From Nocardioides panzhihuensis (GTDB lineage: Bacteria; Actinomycetota; Actinomycetes; Propionibacteriales; Nocardioidaceae): a stretch of DNA of 64,000 nucleotides. Below the pieces are notes generated by a model. The model was given only the letters and a program-made list of their open reading frames with translations. It was not told the DNA's origin and did no database searches. Location: positions 3,224,001 to 3,288,000 of the forward strand of contig NZ_JACBZR010000001.1 in assembly GCF_013408335.1 (NCBI RefSeq). Reading direction: 5' to 3'. The stretch's first letter is position 1; each line of letters begins with the position of its first letter. A program made the translations under genes and the position numbers. Below are positions 35,948 to 46,236 of the stretch, one piece after another.

Positions 35948-36469
35948 ATGTCCGGCGTGGATCTGAGGGTGGTGCGGCCGACACGCGGGAGCGTGTGGCT
36001 GGCGCTGCTCGCCGCAGTCGAGATCACCACCGGGTCCAGCCTGGCCCACCTGGCCGGCGGCGGAGAGCTGCCGGACGCGTTGTGGCTGGCCGCGACCGGG
36101 TTCGCCGCCTTCGGTGTCGGAGTCGTGGTGCTGCAGCGCAGGGTCGGGATCGCTCTGGGAGCGGTGCTGGCCGGAGCGGCGCAGCTGGGGATGCACGAGG
36201 CCTTCGAGGCGTACGCCGCGCCTGCCGCGCACGCGCACAACGGCGCCGCGGGCGAGGCCTCGATGCTGCTCGCGCACACTGCGGCCGCGGCGCTCACCGT
36301 GGTCGTGTGGCTGCTGCACCGCCGGGCCTGGCGAGTCATCTCGCACGCACTGACGACGCCTCAGGTTCTGGTTCCGTTCCGCCTGCCGGTCCAGGCGCAG
36401 CCGGTCCTGCCGCGCACCGGACTGTGGACGTACGTCGCTGCCGGCCGGGGGCCACCGGTCCTCGCCTGA
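35948..36469 (+). CDS. small polytopic membrane protein
   Basis: 173 residues with about four hydrophobic helices (residues 16-35, 43-62, 65-83 and 103-122) and a His-containing loop (EAYAAPAAHAHNGAAGEA). No family is firmly recognised. It lies 62 bases before ycnI and in the same direction, so it probably belongs to the copper operon. His residues near membrane helices would suit metal handling, but this is inference. Confidence 0.65.
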   Translation: MSGVDLRVVRPTRGSVWLALLAAVEITTGSSLAHLAGGGELPDALWLAATGFAAFGVGVVVLQRRVGIALGAVLAGAAQLGMHEAFEAYAAPAAHAHNGAAGEASMLLAHTAAAALTVVVWLLHRRAWRVISHALTTPQVLVPFRLPVQAQPVLPRTGLWTYVAAGRGPPVLA

Positions 36470-36531
36470 GGACCCGACCCCGCCCACTGGGCACACGCCC
36501 GACGCAGAACACTCCACAGAAAGCATCACCC

Positions 36532-37239
36532 ATGTCTCGACGTACCCTCGCGCGCCTCGGCGCGCCCGCCGCCGCTGCCGCGGCTGTCACCTTCCTCGTC
36601 GCCGCTCCGGCCTCGGCGCACGTCACGGTCACCCCGACCGAGACGGCGGCCGGCGCCTACACCGTGCTGACCTTCAGCAACGGCCACGGCTGCGAAGGCT
36701 CCCCGACCAAGCAGATCACCATCCAGGTGCCGGAGGGGATCAACACGGTCACCCCGACGCGTCAGCCGTTCTACGATGTCAAGGTCACCAAGGAGAAGCT
36801 CGCCGAGCCGATCAAGGACGCCCACGGCAACGAGCTGACCGAGCGCGACGCGACCATCGTCTACACCGCGAAGACCCCGCTGCCCGACGGTCAGCGTGAC
36901 GCCTTCGAGGTCTCCCTCCAGCTTCCCGAGGAGGAGGGCACGCTCGCCTTCCCGGTCATCCAGACCTGCGAGAAGGGTGAGACCGCCTGGATCGAGGAGA
37001 CCCCCGAGGGCGCCACCGAGGAGCCCGAGAACCCGGCACCGGCCTTCGATGTCACCGAGGCGACCGACGACGGCCACGGCCACAGCTCCGACGAGGCTGC
37101 CGAGAAGGCCGAGCCGGTCGCTGCGGACGTCGAAGAGGGCGGCGACAGCAACCTGTGGGCCGGCATCGGTGCCGGCGCTGGCATCCTCGGACTGATCGCC
37201 GGCGTCACCGCCCTCGCGCTGGGGCGTCGTAAGGCGTGA
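36532..37239 (+). CDS. YcnI-like copper-binding membrane protein (DUF1775)
   Basis: 235 residues. A signal peptide ends ASA|H30, so the mature N-terminus is His, as in YcnI, which binds Cu(II) with that His in a monohistidine brace. The DUF1775 domain follows (VTVTPTETAAGAYTVLTFSNGHGCEG ... VIQTCEKGETAWIEETPEG), with two Cys able to form a disulfide. The C-terminus has a Glu-rich linker and one membrane helix ending LALGRRKA. It overlaps copCD, so the two act together in copper capture. Confidence 0.92.
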   Translation: MSRRTLARLGAPAAAAAAVTFLVAAPASAHVTVTPTETAAGAYTVLTFSNGHGCEGSPTKQITIQVPEGINTVTPTRQPFYDVKVTKEKLAEPIKDAHGNELTERDATIVYTAKTPLPDGQRDAFEVSLQLPEEEGTLAFPVIQTCEKGETAWIEETPEGATEEPENPAPAFDVTEATDDGHGHSSDEAAEKAEPVAADVEEGGDSNLWAGIGAGAGILGLIAGVTALALGRRKA

Positions 37240-38948
37240 GTGCTCCCCTGACGCGCCGGCCCGGTCTCGACAGGCTCGATCGTCGAGATCGTGGCCGGCG
37301 CGCCCTGGGGCGGCTGCTGGTGGCGCTTGCCGCCGCGGCGTACGCCGTCCTGCTCAGCATCTCCCCCGCCCAGGCGCACGCGACGCTGATCGGCACCGAC
37401 CCCGAGGAGGGTGCGGTGCTGGAGGTGGCTCCGGAGACGATCACCTTCACCTTCGACGAGGCGGTGACCCTGCCGCCGGCGGGCGTGACCGTCTACGACG
37501 CGAAGGGAGAGGAGGTGACCTCCGAGGCGACCGCGAGCGGCACCTCGATGGAGGTCGCGCTCGCGAACCCGAGCAGCCTCGGCGACGGCACCTACGTCGT
37601 CGCCTGGCGTGCGGTCTCGGCCGACGGTCACCCGATCTCGGGCTCGCTGACCTTCGCGGTCGGAGCGCCGAGCCTCAGCGTCGCCCCACCCCCGTCCACG
37701 GAGCCATCCAAGGCGACGGCGGCGATCCACGGGTTCCTCCAGTTCATCCAGTACGCCGCGCTGCTGCTGGTCGTCGGCCTGGTCTGGTTCCGCGCGGTGA
37801 TCGTCGGTGACCACCGCGTCCCCGACCGCGCCACCGCCCGGGTCCAGCGTCTGCAGATCGTCGCCGGCATGGTCGCGGTCCTCGCGCTGGTGTTCCTGGC
37901 GCCGGCCAGCGGAGCGCTGCAGAGCGAGAGCGGACCGGGCGCCATGCTCACCTTCGACGCCTGGTCACCGGCGTCGGTCGGGAAGGAGTGGCTCAGCGCC
38001 CTGGTCGGGATCCTCGGCATCGCGGCCACGCTCGTCCTGCGCCCGAGACCCCGCCTGGCCGCGGCCGCCGGGCTGTTCGCGATCATGTCACCGGCATTGG
38101 TGGGCCACTCCCGCGCGGTCGTACCCGCCTGGCTGGTCACCGCGACCGACATCGTCCACCTCATCGCCGGCGCGCTGTGGCTCGGCGGCCTGGTCGGTCT
38201 CGCGCTGACCCTGCCGCTGATCACCAGGCGCGGCACGGTCGCGGCCGAGATCGTGACCCGCTTCTCCACCCTCGCCGCCGTCTCGCTGGCAGTTCTCGCG
38301 GCCTCCGGCGTGCTCATGGGCTGGCGGATCCTCGGCTCGTGGGACAACCTGCTCAACAGCACGTACGGCACCCTGCTGATGACCAAGGTCGCCCTGGTCG
38401 TCGCGGTCGCGGTGATGGCGGCCGGCAACCGACTGCTGGTCCTCCCCCGCGTCCGTCAGGCGGTCGGTCACGACGACACCGTCGAGGCCGGCTCGATGCT
38501 GCGCCGTGCGGTGCTGATGGAGGCGGGCGTGCTCGTGGTCGTCCTCGGCGTCACCGGCTTCCTGGTCGACCAGCCACCACAGGCGGACACCGCCTCGGCC
38601 GGGACCGGCACGGCCACGGTCGCGCCGACCAGCACCCAAGCCGCGAAGCTCGGTGACGACCATCGGGTGTACGCCACGATGACGCCTGCGGGTCCTGGGC
38701 CGAACGTGCTCCGGCTGCAGATCCAGGACGCGGCCGGCGAGCCCGTCGAGGCCTCGGCGGTCCCGAGCGCCAAGCTCAGCTCGGGCGACGTCGACCTGGG
38801 CAGCCTGGCCCTGACCACGGTCGGTGCCGGCACCTGGGAGGCCGACGTCGTACTGCCCAAGGGTGGGACCTGGGAGGCGACCGTCGGGCTGCGGCTCGGT
38901 GAGTTCGAGAGCCCGCTGGCACTGTTGGAGCTCCCCGTCAGACAGTGA
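37236..38948 (+). CDS. CopC-CopD fusion copper import protein
   Basis: 570 residues. A signal peptide ends AQA|H48, giving the N-terminal His of CopC (HATLIGTDPEEGAVLE), with a second His in GHPISGSLTF. The CopD membrane domain of about eight helices follows (LQFIQYAALLLVVGLVWFRAV ... LVTATDIVHLIAGALWLGGLVG). A C-terminal soluble YtkA-like domain ends the protein. It moves copper across the membrane. The start GTG overlaps the ycnI stop. The end overlaps the convergent lipoprotein gene by 11 bases. Confidence 0.92.
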   Translation: MSAPLTRRPGLDRLDRRDRGRRALGRLLVALAAAAYAVLLSISPAQAHATLIGTDPEEGAVLEVAPETITFTFDEAVTLPPAGVTVYDAKGEEVTSEATASGTSMEVALANPSSLGDGTYVVAWRAVSADGHPISGSLTFAVGAPSLSVAPPPSTEPSKATAAIHGFLQFIQYAALLLVVGLVWFRAVIVGDHRVPDRATARVQRLQIVAGMVAVLALVFLAPASGALQSESGPGAMLTFDAWSPASVGKEWLSALVGILGIAATLVLRPRPRLAAAAGLFAIMSPALVGHSRAVVPAWLVTATDIVHLIAGALWLGGLVGLALTLPLITRRGTVAAEIVTRFSTLAAVSLAVLAASGVLMGWRILGSWDNLLNSTYGTLLMTKVALVVAVAVMAAGNRLLVLPRVRQAVGHDDTVEAGSMLRRAVLMEAGVLVVVLGVTGFLVDQPPQADTASAGTGTATVAPTSTQAAKLGDDHRVYATMTPAGPGPNVLRLQIQDAAGEPVEASAVPSAKLSSGDVDLGSLALTTVGAGTWEADVVLPKGGTWEATVGLRLGEFESPLALLELPVRQ

Positions 38949-39792
38949 CGGGGAGCCGGAGCGTGTGGATCATCCCGTCGACGCGCACCTGCACGAAGAA
39001 GACGTAGTCACCCGCCTTCGGCGGCTTCACGTGGATGCCGAGGCGGGTGCCGCCCTCCTGGTTCTCGGGGCCGCCGAGCGGGTGCAGGTGGATCACCTCG
39101 CCGGTCTCGCGGCTGAACGCGGTCACGTGCGCGTAGACGCCGAGGTAGGTGCCGAGGTTGACCGGTTTGCCGGCCGGGTCGGACACCAGGACACCGATCT
39201 CCTGGTCGATCCCGGGCTTCGGGGTCTCCTCGAGCGCGGCGATGACGACGCCGTCGTCGGAGCCTGGCACCTCCACCTCGGTCGGTCCGGCGACCTTCGC
39301 CGTCGCTCCGAGCATCGCCTGCTCCCCCTTGTCGTCCGGGGTCCGGGCGGCGAACTCGACGACCACCCGGTAGGTGCCGCCCGCGGGCAGCGTCAGGTCT
39401 CCTGACCACGTACCGGACTCGTCCTGGGTCGGGTGCAGGTGGCGGAAGACCTCTAGGTCGTCGCGGACGACGTAGAGGTGGAGGTCCTTGGTCTGCTCCT
39501 CGATGTAGTCGATGACCGGACTGTTCCCTTTATCGCCGGCGTCCTTGGTGATCGTGAAGCTCACCTTGCCCGGGGTGCCCGCCTCGGCGGGGAGGCTGAC
39601 GTCACCGATCGTGTAGCCACCAGCGGTCGCGGTGGTGCCGTCGGCGCCCTTGATCTCGGTCACGACCGTCGCGACGTTGGCCGACTCGCCGGGGGCCGAG
39701 GACGAGTCGGCGGCCTCGGGTTCACCGCCGCAGGCGATCAGGGTGACCGCGAGGCCGAGGGTCAGGACGACAGCAGCAATTCCGACACGCAC
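38938..39792 (-). CDS. secreted lipoprotein with HLHP metal-like motifs
   Basis: 284 residues. The lipobox LIAC places Cys21 as the anchored residue; a Ser/Ala/Glu linker follows. Two similar halves each carry a histidine motif, FRHLHP and VIHLHP. Such HxH sites could bind copper or another metal, and the convergent position against copCD fits a copper role. No named family is secure. It has two probable beta-sandwich domains by strand pattern. Confidence 0.75.
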   Translation of the reverse strand: MRVGIAAVVLTLGLAVTLIACGGEPEAADSSSAPGESANVATVVTEIKGADGTTATAGGYTIGDVSLPAEAGTPGKVSFTITKDAGDKGNSPVIDYIEEQTKDLHLYVVRDDLEVFRHLHPTQDESGTWSGDLTLPAGGTYRVVVEFAARTPDDKGEQAMLGATAKVAGPTEVEVPGSDDGVVIAALEETPKPGIDQEIGVLVSDPAGKPVNLGTYLGVYAHVTAFSRETGEVIHLHPLGGPENQEGGTRLGIHVKPPKAGDYVFFVQVRVDGMIHTLRLPVTV

Positions 39793-39816
39793 CAGGCAAG
39801 GGTGTCATGCGACCGG

Positions 39817-41199
39817 TCAGAACCCGACACCCGGATTGAGAATCCCCAGCGGGTCCAGGGCCGCCTTGATCCGGTGCTGCAGGTCGATCGAGTCTGCGCC
39901 GATCTCGGGCTCGAGCCACTTGCGCTTCAACCGGCCGACACCGTGCTCGCCGGTGGTGGTGCCGCCGAGCTCGATGGCCAGAGCGAAGATCTCGTCGCCC
40001 GCGATGGTCTCGGCCGGAGGCATCACTCCCGGGACGTCGTCCGGCGAGGGGTCCCAGCCGATGACCGGGTGGAGGTTGCCGTCGCCCGCGTGCGCGAGGG
40101 TGTAGGTGCGTACGCCGTGCCGCTGCGAGATCTCGGAGATCCGGTCGACCGCCTCGGCGAGCCGGGACCGGGGCACGCAGATGTCCTCGATGAACCAGGA
40201 GCCGTCCGCCTCGATCGCGGGCAGGACCTGGCGACGAGCCTCGACCAGCCGGTCGGAGGACTCCTCGTCGACGCCCTGCTCGATCCAGGTCGCCTCCTTG
40301 CCGAGGATCGCCGCGATCGCCTCGATCTCCGTCGCGGCGGCCGGACCGTCGGCCTGGGCGATCACCAGCGCGTCGCCACGCTCGGCATAGGTGGTGCCCG
40401 AGAACCGGTCGACCGCCTCGAGGCAGCGGCGGTCGATGAACTCCAGCATCGACGGCAGCCGCCGGGCGGCGGCGATCTCGGCGCAGGCGCGCGCGGCCGC
40501 CGCCACCGAGGCGTACGCGGCCGAGGCCGTCAGCGTGGAGACCGGGCGTGGCTTGAGACGCAGGGTCGCGCCGACGACGATGCCCAGGGTGCCCTCGGAG
40601 CCGACGAAGAGCGCGGTGAGGTCGAGCCCCGCGACGCCCTTCATGGTGCGGCGGCCGGTGTGGATCAGGGTGCCGTCGGCGAGGACGACGTCGAGACCCA
40701 GGACCGCCTCCCGGGTCACGCCGTACTTCACGCATCGCAGCCCGCCGGCGTTGGTGGCGACGTTGCCGCCGATCGAGCAGATCGCCGCCGAGGCAGGGTC
40801 GGGCGCGTAGCGCAGCCCCACCTCGGCGGCCGCGGCGTCCAGTCGCGCGTTGAGCACTCCCGGCTCCACCACCGCGATCTCGTCGATCGGGTCGAGCTCG
40901 AGGATCCGGTCCATTGCGGAGAGGTCGACGACGAGGTGGCCGGTGCCGGCCACCGCTCCCCCGGCGAGACCGGTGCCCGTGCCCCGCGGGACGACGGGCA
41001 CCCGATGGGCAGAGGCGACCCGCATCGCCGCCTGGACGTCCGCGATGCTGTGCGCCCGCACCACTGCCAGCGGAAGGCCGACGGCGACCGACCCGGAACG
41101 GTCGGTCGAGGCCGCCAGCAGCGAGATGTCGTCGGTCACCACCTCCGAGACCTGGGAGGCGAGGTCGTTGACCAAAGAGAGCTGTGGTGCCGTCGTCAT
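39817..41199 (-). CDS. FAD-linked oxidase (GlcD/D-lactate dehydrogenase-like)
   Basis: 460 residues. The PCMH-type FAD domain holds VPVVPRGTGTGLAGGAV, SIGGNVATNAGGLRCVKYGVTREAVLGLDVVLADG and LFVGSEGTLGIV. The C-terminal domain has GDGNLHPVIGWD and TTTGEHGVGRLKRKWL. It oxidises an alpha-hydroxy acid (glycolate or D-lactate) to the ketoacid. No GlcE/F partners are nearby, so it is the stand-alone type. The ATG at 41199 has a G-rich ribosome-binding site; an extension to 41289 is less likely. Confidence 0.9.
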   Translation of the reverse strand: MTTAPQLSLVNDLASQVSEVVTDDISLLAASTDRSGSVAVGLPLAVVRAHSIADVQAAMRVASAHRVPVVPRGTGTGLAGGAVAGTGHLVVDLSAMDRILELDPIDEIAVVEPGVLNARLDAAAAEVGLRYAPDPASAAICSIGGNVATNAGGLRCVKYGVTREAVLGLDVVLADGTLIHTGRRTMKGVAGLDLTALFVGSEGTLGIVVGATLRLKPRPVSTLTASAAYASVAAAARACAEIAAARRLPSMLEFIDRRCLEAVDRFSGTTYAERGDALVIAQADGPAAATEIEAIAAILGKEATWIEQGVDEESSDRLVEARRQVLPAIEADGSWFIEDICVPRSRLAEAVDRISEISQRHGVRTYTLAHAGDGNLHPVIGWDPSPDDVPGVMPPAETIAGDEIFALAIELGGTTTGEHGVGRLKRKWLEPEIGADSIDLQHRIKAALDPLGILNPGVGF

Positions 41200-41261
41200 C
41201 CCCCCATTGTGTCGCGAGAGGGTCGATTGCGATTCCCTTCCGCCCAACCGATAGGCTTCAC

Positions 41262-41382
41262 TTCGAGGGGAGTACCTCATCAAGCTCATTCCGGTCAGTA
41301 CGTCGGTGCCGAAACCGTCCCGGATTGGCGCCCCGGTCTCGGGGTGAGGGAGACCTCAGACGTTCACCGACACGCCTGAGGA
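41262..41382 (+). promoter_or_regulatory. yybP-ykoY manganese riboswitch upstream of terC
   Basis: The leader contains the two conserved metal-site strands, GAGGGGAGTACCTC (41265-41278) and GTGAGGGAGACCTC (41344-41357). After it, CCTCAG (41354-41359) can pair with CTGAGG (41376-41381), which covers the ribosome-binding site GAGGA. This suggests translational control of the exporter by Mn2+. Confidence 0.75.
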
Positions 41383-41391
41383 ACCTGCCTG

Positions 41392-42324
41392 ATGCCTTCT
41401 ATTGCCACGCCCACTCTGTGGGCCGTCACGATCGCCGCTGTCGTGGCGCTGATCGCCCTCGACTTCGTCCTGACTCGCAAGCCGCACGATGTCTCCATGA
41501 AGGAAGCCATCGGCTGGTCGGTCTTCTACGTCGCGCTTCCGCTCGCCTTCGGCGTCTGGGTCTGGAACGCCCACGGCAGCCAGACCGGTTTCGAGTACTA
41601 CACCGGCTACATCGTCGAGAAGTCGCTCAGCGTCGACAACCTGTTCGTCTTCATGCTGTTGCTCGCAGCCTTCGCGGTGCCACGGCACCTGCAGCAGAAG
41701 GTGCTTCTCTTCGGCATCGTCGGCGCGCTCGTGCTCCGCGGCATCTTCATCGCCCTCGGCGCCGCGGCGCTCTCGCAGTGGGACATCGTCTTCCTGCTCT
41801 TCGGCGTGATCCTCCTGATCACCGCCGCGAAGATCTTCACCGAGGCACTCCAGGGCCACGAGCAGAAGGTGGACCCCGAGCAGATGCTGGCCGTACGCCT
41901 CGGCCGCAAGATCGGCCTGAAGCCGATGGCCATCGTCGTGCTCGCCATCTTCGCCGCCGACATCGTCTTCGCGGTCGACTCGGTGCCGGCGGTCTACGGC
42001 ATCACCGGCGACCCCTACCTGGTCTTCGCGACCAACGCGTTCGCGCTGCTCGGCCTGCGAGCCCTCTACTTCGTGCTCGAGGGTGCGCTGTCCAAGCTGG
42101 TCCACCTCTCCTACGGTCTGGCCGCCATCCTCGCCTTCATCGGCGTCAAGCTCGGCCTGCACTGGGCCCACGGCCACTGGGACGGTGTCCCGGTCGTGCC
42201 GACCTGGCTGTCCCTGGTGATCATCGTCGGCATCCTCGCCGTCACCGTCACCACCAGCCTGATCTCCTCCGCGCGCACCCAGGCTCGGGAGGAGACCGAG
42301 GCGCTGGAGGAGTCGAACGCGTAG
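41392..42324 (+). CDS. TerC-family membrane protein, probable Mn2+ exporter
   Basis: 310 residues with about eight helices. TerC landmarks are EKSLSVDNLFVFMLLLAAFAVP and AIFAADIVFAVDSVPAVYGITGDPYLVFATNAFALLGLRALYF, whose Asp residues in DN and DSVPA lie in the membrane and bind metal. TerC proteins export manganese, sometimes to metalate secreted enzymes. The upstream manganese riboswitch supports this. The gene is convergent with the ABC permease across a nested hairpin repeat. Confidence 0.93.
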   Translation: MPSIATPTLWAVTIAAVVALIALDFVLTRKPHDVSMKEAIGWSVFYVALPLAFGVWVWNAHGSQTGFEYYTGYIVEKSLSVDNLFVFMLLLAAFAVPRHLQQKVLLFGIVGALVLRGIFIALGAAALSQWDIVFLLFGVILLITAAKIFTEALQGHEQKVDPEQMLAVRLGRKIGLKPMAIVVLAIFAADIVFAVDSVPAVYGITGDPYLVFATNAFALLGLRALYFVLEGALSKLVHLSYGLAAILAFIGVKLGLHWAHGHWDGVPVVPTWLSLVIIVGILAVTVTTSLISSARTQAREETEALEESNA

Positions 42325-42330
42325 GCGACC

Positions 42331-42421
42331 GTGTTGGTCTCGACACGCTCGACCGACGGGCGACCCCCGCCGGTCGACACGGACTCGTGAGGAACGAACG
42401 AGTCCGTGTCGAGACCAACAC
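42331..42421. repeat. nested inverted repeat / terminator
   Basis: GTGTTGGTCTCGACACG (42331-42347) and its complement (42405-42421) enclose two inner dyads (TCGACCG...CGGTCGA and CACGGACTCGT...ACGAGTCCGTG). It sits between convergent terC and the ABC permease. Its ends match the dispersed repeat at 45846 and 60365. Confidence 0.8.
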
Positions 42422-42436
42422 ATCTCCTGACCGCGG

Positions 42437-44820
42437 TCAGTCCAGCGCGAGTCCCTCCGCTGGGCTGACCTTGGTGGCCCGCTTGGACGGTGCCACGCAG
42501 GAGATCAGGCCTGCCAGGCCCGCAGCCACGACCACGCCGACCAGCTGCAGCACAGGCAGCTGGAAGGTGGCGTCGGGCATGATGTCGCCGACCAGGATCT
42601 CGCTGCCGCCCCAGGCGAAGAAGACGCCCAGCGCGGTTCCGACAAGGGCCGCCACAGCTGAGAGCAGCACCGCCTCGGCGGCCAGCGTCCGCCGCAGCTG
42701 GCGCTTGGTCAGCCCCAGTGCCCGCAGCAGCGCGTGCTCACGTCCACGCTCGAGCACCGAGAGACCCAGCGTGTTGGCGATGCCGGCCAGCGCGATCAGC
42801 ACCGAGATCGCCAGCAGCCCGATCACCGCCCAGGTGAACACGTCCAGCTGGAGCTCGACCCAGGCGCGCTGGCCCTTGCCGTTGATCAGCTCGGCGTCCG
42901 GAGCGAGCGCTCCGAGCGTCCCTGCCATGTCCTCGGGGTCGGCTCCGGCATCCGCGCGGACCCAGACGGCATAGGTCTGCGGGTCGTCGGTGAGCTCATC
43001 GAGCGTCGCGGCGGAGATCTGCGGGGCGCCGTCGATCTCGCGTACGTCCAGGGTCACCGTGGCCGACCGGTCGCCGACGACCAACGTCACCTTCTCCCCC
43101 GTCGCTTCGAAGGAGTCCTCGATGAACGCGGAGGCGGCGAACGGCGAGAGCACCATCGTGCCGGGCTTTACGGTGAGGTCCTTGAGCGCGACGTCTCCCG
43201 CAGGAGGGGCGACGACGGGCAGCGGAACAGGCTTGCCGTCGGCCTCGACCGAGGCCATCGCACCCGGCACTGCCACCGCGTCGGCGACACCCGGGACCGA
43301 CTTCGCGTCGCCGAGGACCGAGTCCTCCAGCGGCTTCGACTCCGCCTGCAGAGCGAGGTCGATCGGATGCTGCTCGGCCATCTCCTCGACCGTGGCCGTG
43401 CGGATGGTGCTCATCCCGGTGAGCACCCCGGTGGTGAGCGTGACGCCGACGAGCAGCGACGCCGCGGTGGCCGCGGTGCGCTTCGGGTTGCGGCCGGCGT
43501 TGGCCGCGGCCAGCTTCGCCGGCGACCCGACGACCGTCGCCAGCGCCGACCCTGCCAGCCGCACCAGGCCGGGCACCAGCACCGGTCCGAGAAGCATCAC
43601 GCCGAGGAACGTCACCCCGCAGCCGAAGAGCACGATGAGCATGCCGATCTGGGCGTCGTCCCAGCCGACGGCCACGAAGATCGTCGCCACCCCGGCGAGG
43701 ACGACTGACAGGCCGAGCCCGGTCCGGAACATCCCGGCGCCGCGTACGTCGAACCCCTCCTGCGGACGCAGCGCGGCCAGCGGGCTCAGCCGCATCAGCC
43801 GGCGGGTCGGCAGCCACGAGGCGACCAGGGTGGTGAGCACACCGAGCACGAACGCGCCCACGAGCCACGGCCATTCGAAGGAGACCGCACCCAACGGTGC
43901 CGTCTCGGCGAGCTGCCGCACCAGCGCGACGATCCCCCAGCCGAGCAGAGCGCCCACAGCCAGGCCCAGCAGCGAGGCGAGCAGGCCGAGGACGAGCGCC
44001 TCGCGGCGTACCGATCTCAGGACCTGCCGCTTCGTCGCACCCATCGCGCGCAGCAGCGCGAAGTCGCGCATCCGCTGTGCGAAGAGGATCGAGAACGTGT
44101 TGGTGATGACCAGCACGGAGACGAACAGCGCGATGAAGGCGAAGATCAAGACCATGTACGCGATGATGTTGACCTCTTGGTTGAGCTGGGTCTGCAGCTC
44201 GGTGAGGTATTCGTCGGTGGTCAGCCAGCCGTCGGCCTTGTCGCCGGTCCCGGCGGTCAGGACGGCCTGGACATGCTGCTCCTCCCAGCCCTGCATCTCG
44301 GGCCAGGTGACGTAGATCGGTGAGGACCACATCGACGGGGCGTCCACGAGACCGACCACGGTCGTCTCGATCGCCAGCGTCCCGCTGCCGACCTTGAGCG
44401 TGTCGCCGACGGCGACCTTGTTGGTCTTGGCGGCGTTGGCGTCGACCACGGACTCGCCGGCTCGGGCCGGGAACCGGCCTTCCTCGAGGTCCTGCCACTG
44501 CCAGCGCTTCTCGGTGGAGACGGCGCCGACCATGATCTCCTGGCCGAACATCTTCTCGTCAGAACGGACCGCCTGCATCGAGGCCGCCACCGGCCAGCCG
44601 CCCTGCTCGACGTACTTCGCGGTGACCTCCTCCGTCGGGAAGTCGACCGCGCCGACCGCGTTCTGCAACGGCGCGTCGATGCCCGCGAACAGGCCCGCCT
44701 TCGTCGCGGAGGTGAGCGCGTTGGTGACCACGATCAGGGCGACCGCGGCGACGACCGCCACCACCGCCGCGGCATATCGACGGGCGTAGGTTCGCAAGGA
44801 CGCGAACAACACCGTCCGCA

Positions 44821-44821
<1 letters not shown>
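42437..44821 (-). CDS. ABC transporter permease with two FtsX domains
   Basis: 794 residues. One N-terminal membrane helix and a large extracellular domain are followed by FtsX core 1 (AYMVLIFAFIALFVSVLVITNTFSILFAQRMRDFALLRAMGATKRQVL), more helices, a second extracellular domain, and FtsX core 2 (LLAISVLIALAGIANTLGLSVLERGREHALLRALGLTKRQLRRTL). This is the MacB/LolE-like arrangement for exporters of lipids, peptides or antibiotics. It starts on the stop codon of the ATPase gene (TGATG). Confidence 0.92.
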
Positions 44822-45531
<710 letters not shown>

Positions 45532-45645
45532 GCCACCGAGCCTCTCGTTCCGGGTCGTCAGTCCGCATCGGGCTGGGGGCTGATCCTGATGTACGACCTG
45601 GGGTTGATCGGCAAGGGTCGGCTCGGGGTCATCCCTGGGGTTTTG

Positions 45646-45848
45646 CCTGTCGAGACCTCCCTGCCCCCGCTGGTCGAGCCTGTCGAGACCTCCCTGCCCC
45701 CGCTGGTCGAGCCTGTCGAGACCTCCCTGCCCCCGCTGGTCGAACTCGTCGAGACCTCACCCCGCTGGTCGAGCTTGTCGAGACCCCCTCGCCCCCGCTG
45801 GTCGAGCCGCCGGAGCCGCTAGGCGGAGGCGTGTCGAGACCAACACAG
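45646..45848. repeat. 33-bp tandem repeats and dispersed 52-bp unit
   Basis: The unit CTGGTCGAGCCTGTCGAGAC plus CTCCCTGCCCCCG (33 bp) recurs three times in near-perfect form, then degenerates in two more units. The array runs into a 52-bp stretch (45795-45846) that is the exact reverse complement of 60365-60416. No gene is credible here. Confidence 0.85.
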
Positions 45849-46236
45849 TTCCCTGCCGGATCGTCCCACCCCAAAGGCCGGACAGGGCCGCCGACCCGAC
45901 TTCGAGGGTCTTCTCGACCTGCCCCGGAGTCAAGGACGCCCTCCGGCCGCCGGCTCCGCCGGCCGCTTCGCGGTCCTTGACACCGGACCACGTCGAGAAA
46001 AAATTTGGCTGGCTATCGGGGCGGCGGCCCGGGTGTGGCGCAGCGCAATCTTGCTTCAGAACGGTGCTGTTGAACGGGCAGGAGGGTGGCCCTTCGAGCC
46101 ACCTACCATCCACAGGTCTGACGCCGTTCGCTGACCGCGAAAACATCTGTTGACCTGCATAAATAGGTGTTGAAGAAGGCTGGGTCGGAGTAGAATCGGA
46201 GGCACTACGACACACCTTTGAAGGGAGGTAGCAGCC
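45849..46236. other. long intergenic region upstream of the DUF222 gene
   Basis: Nearly 400 bases without a convincing gene. It holds an inverted pair around 45932-45982 (CAAGGACGCCCTCCGGCCGCC ... GGCCGCTTCGCGGTCCTTG, imperfect), an AT-richer part from about 46140, and a possible promoter with GTTGAA (46170) and TAGAAT (46192) spaced 16 bases. AAGGGAGG lies before the start codon of the HNH gene. Confidence 0.5.

Noticed and set aside
39478..41379. Plus-strand open frame of over 600 codons
   Set aside because: Antisense to the lipoprotein and FAD oxidase genes, both of which have clear motifs and starts.
45646..45848. CRISPR array or repeat-protein gene in the 33-bp array
   Set aside because: Repeats are directly adjacent without unique spacers. 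The open frame LVEPVETSLPP is a by-product of a 33-bp period; there is no start signal.
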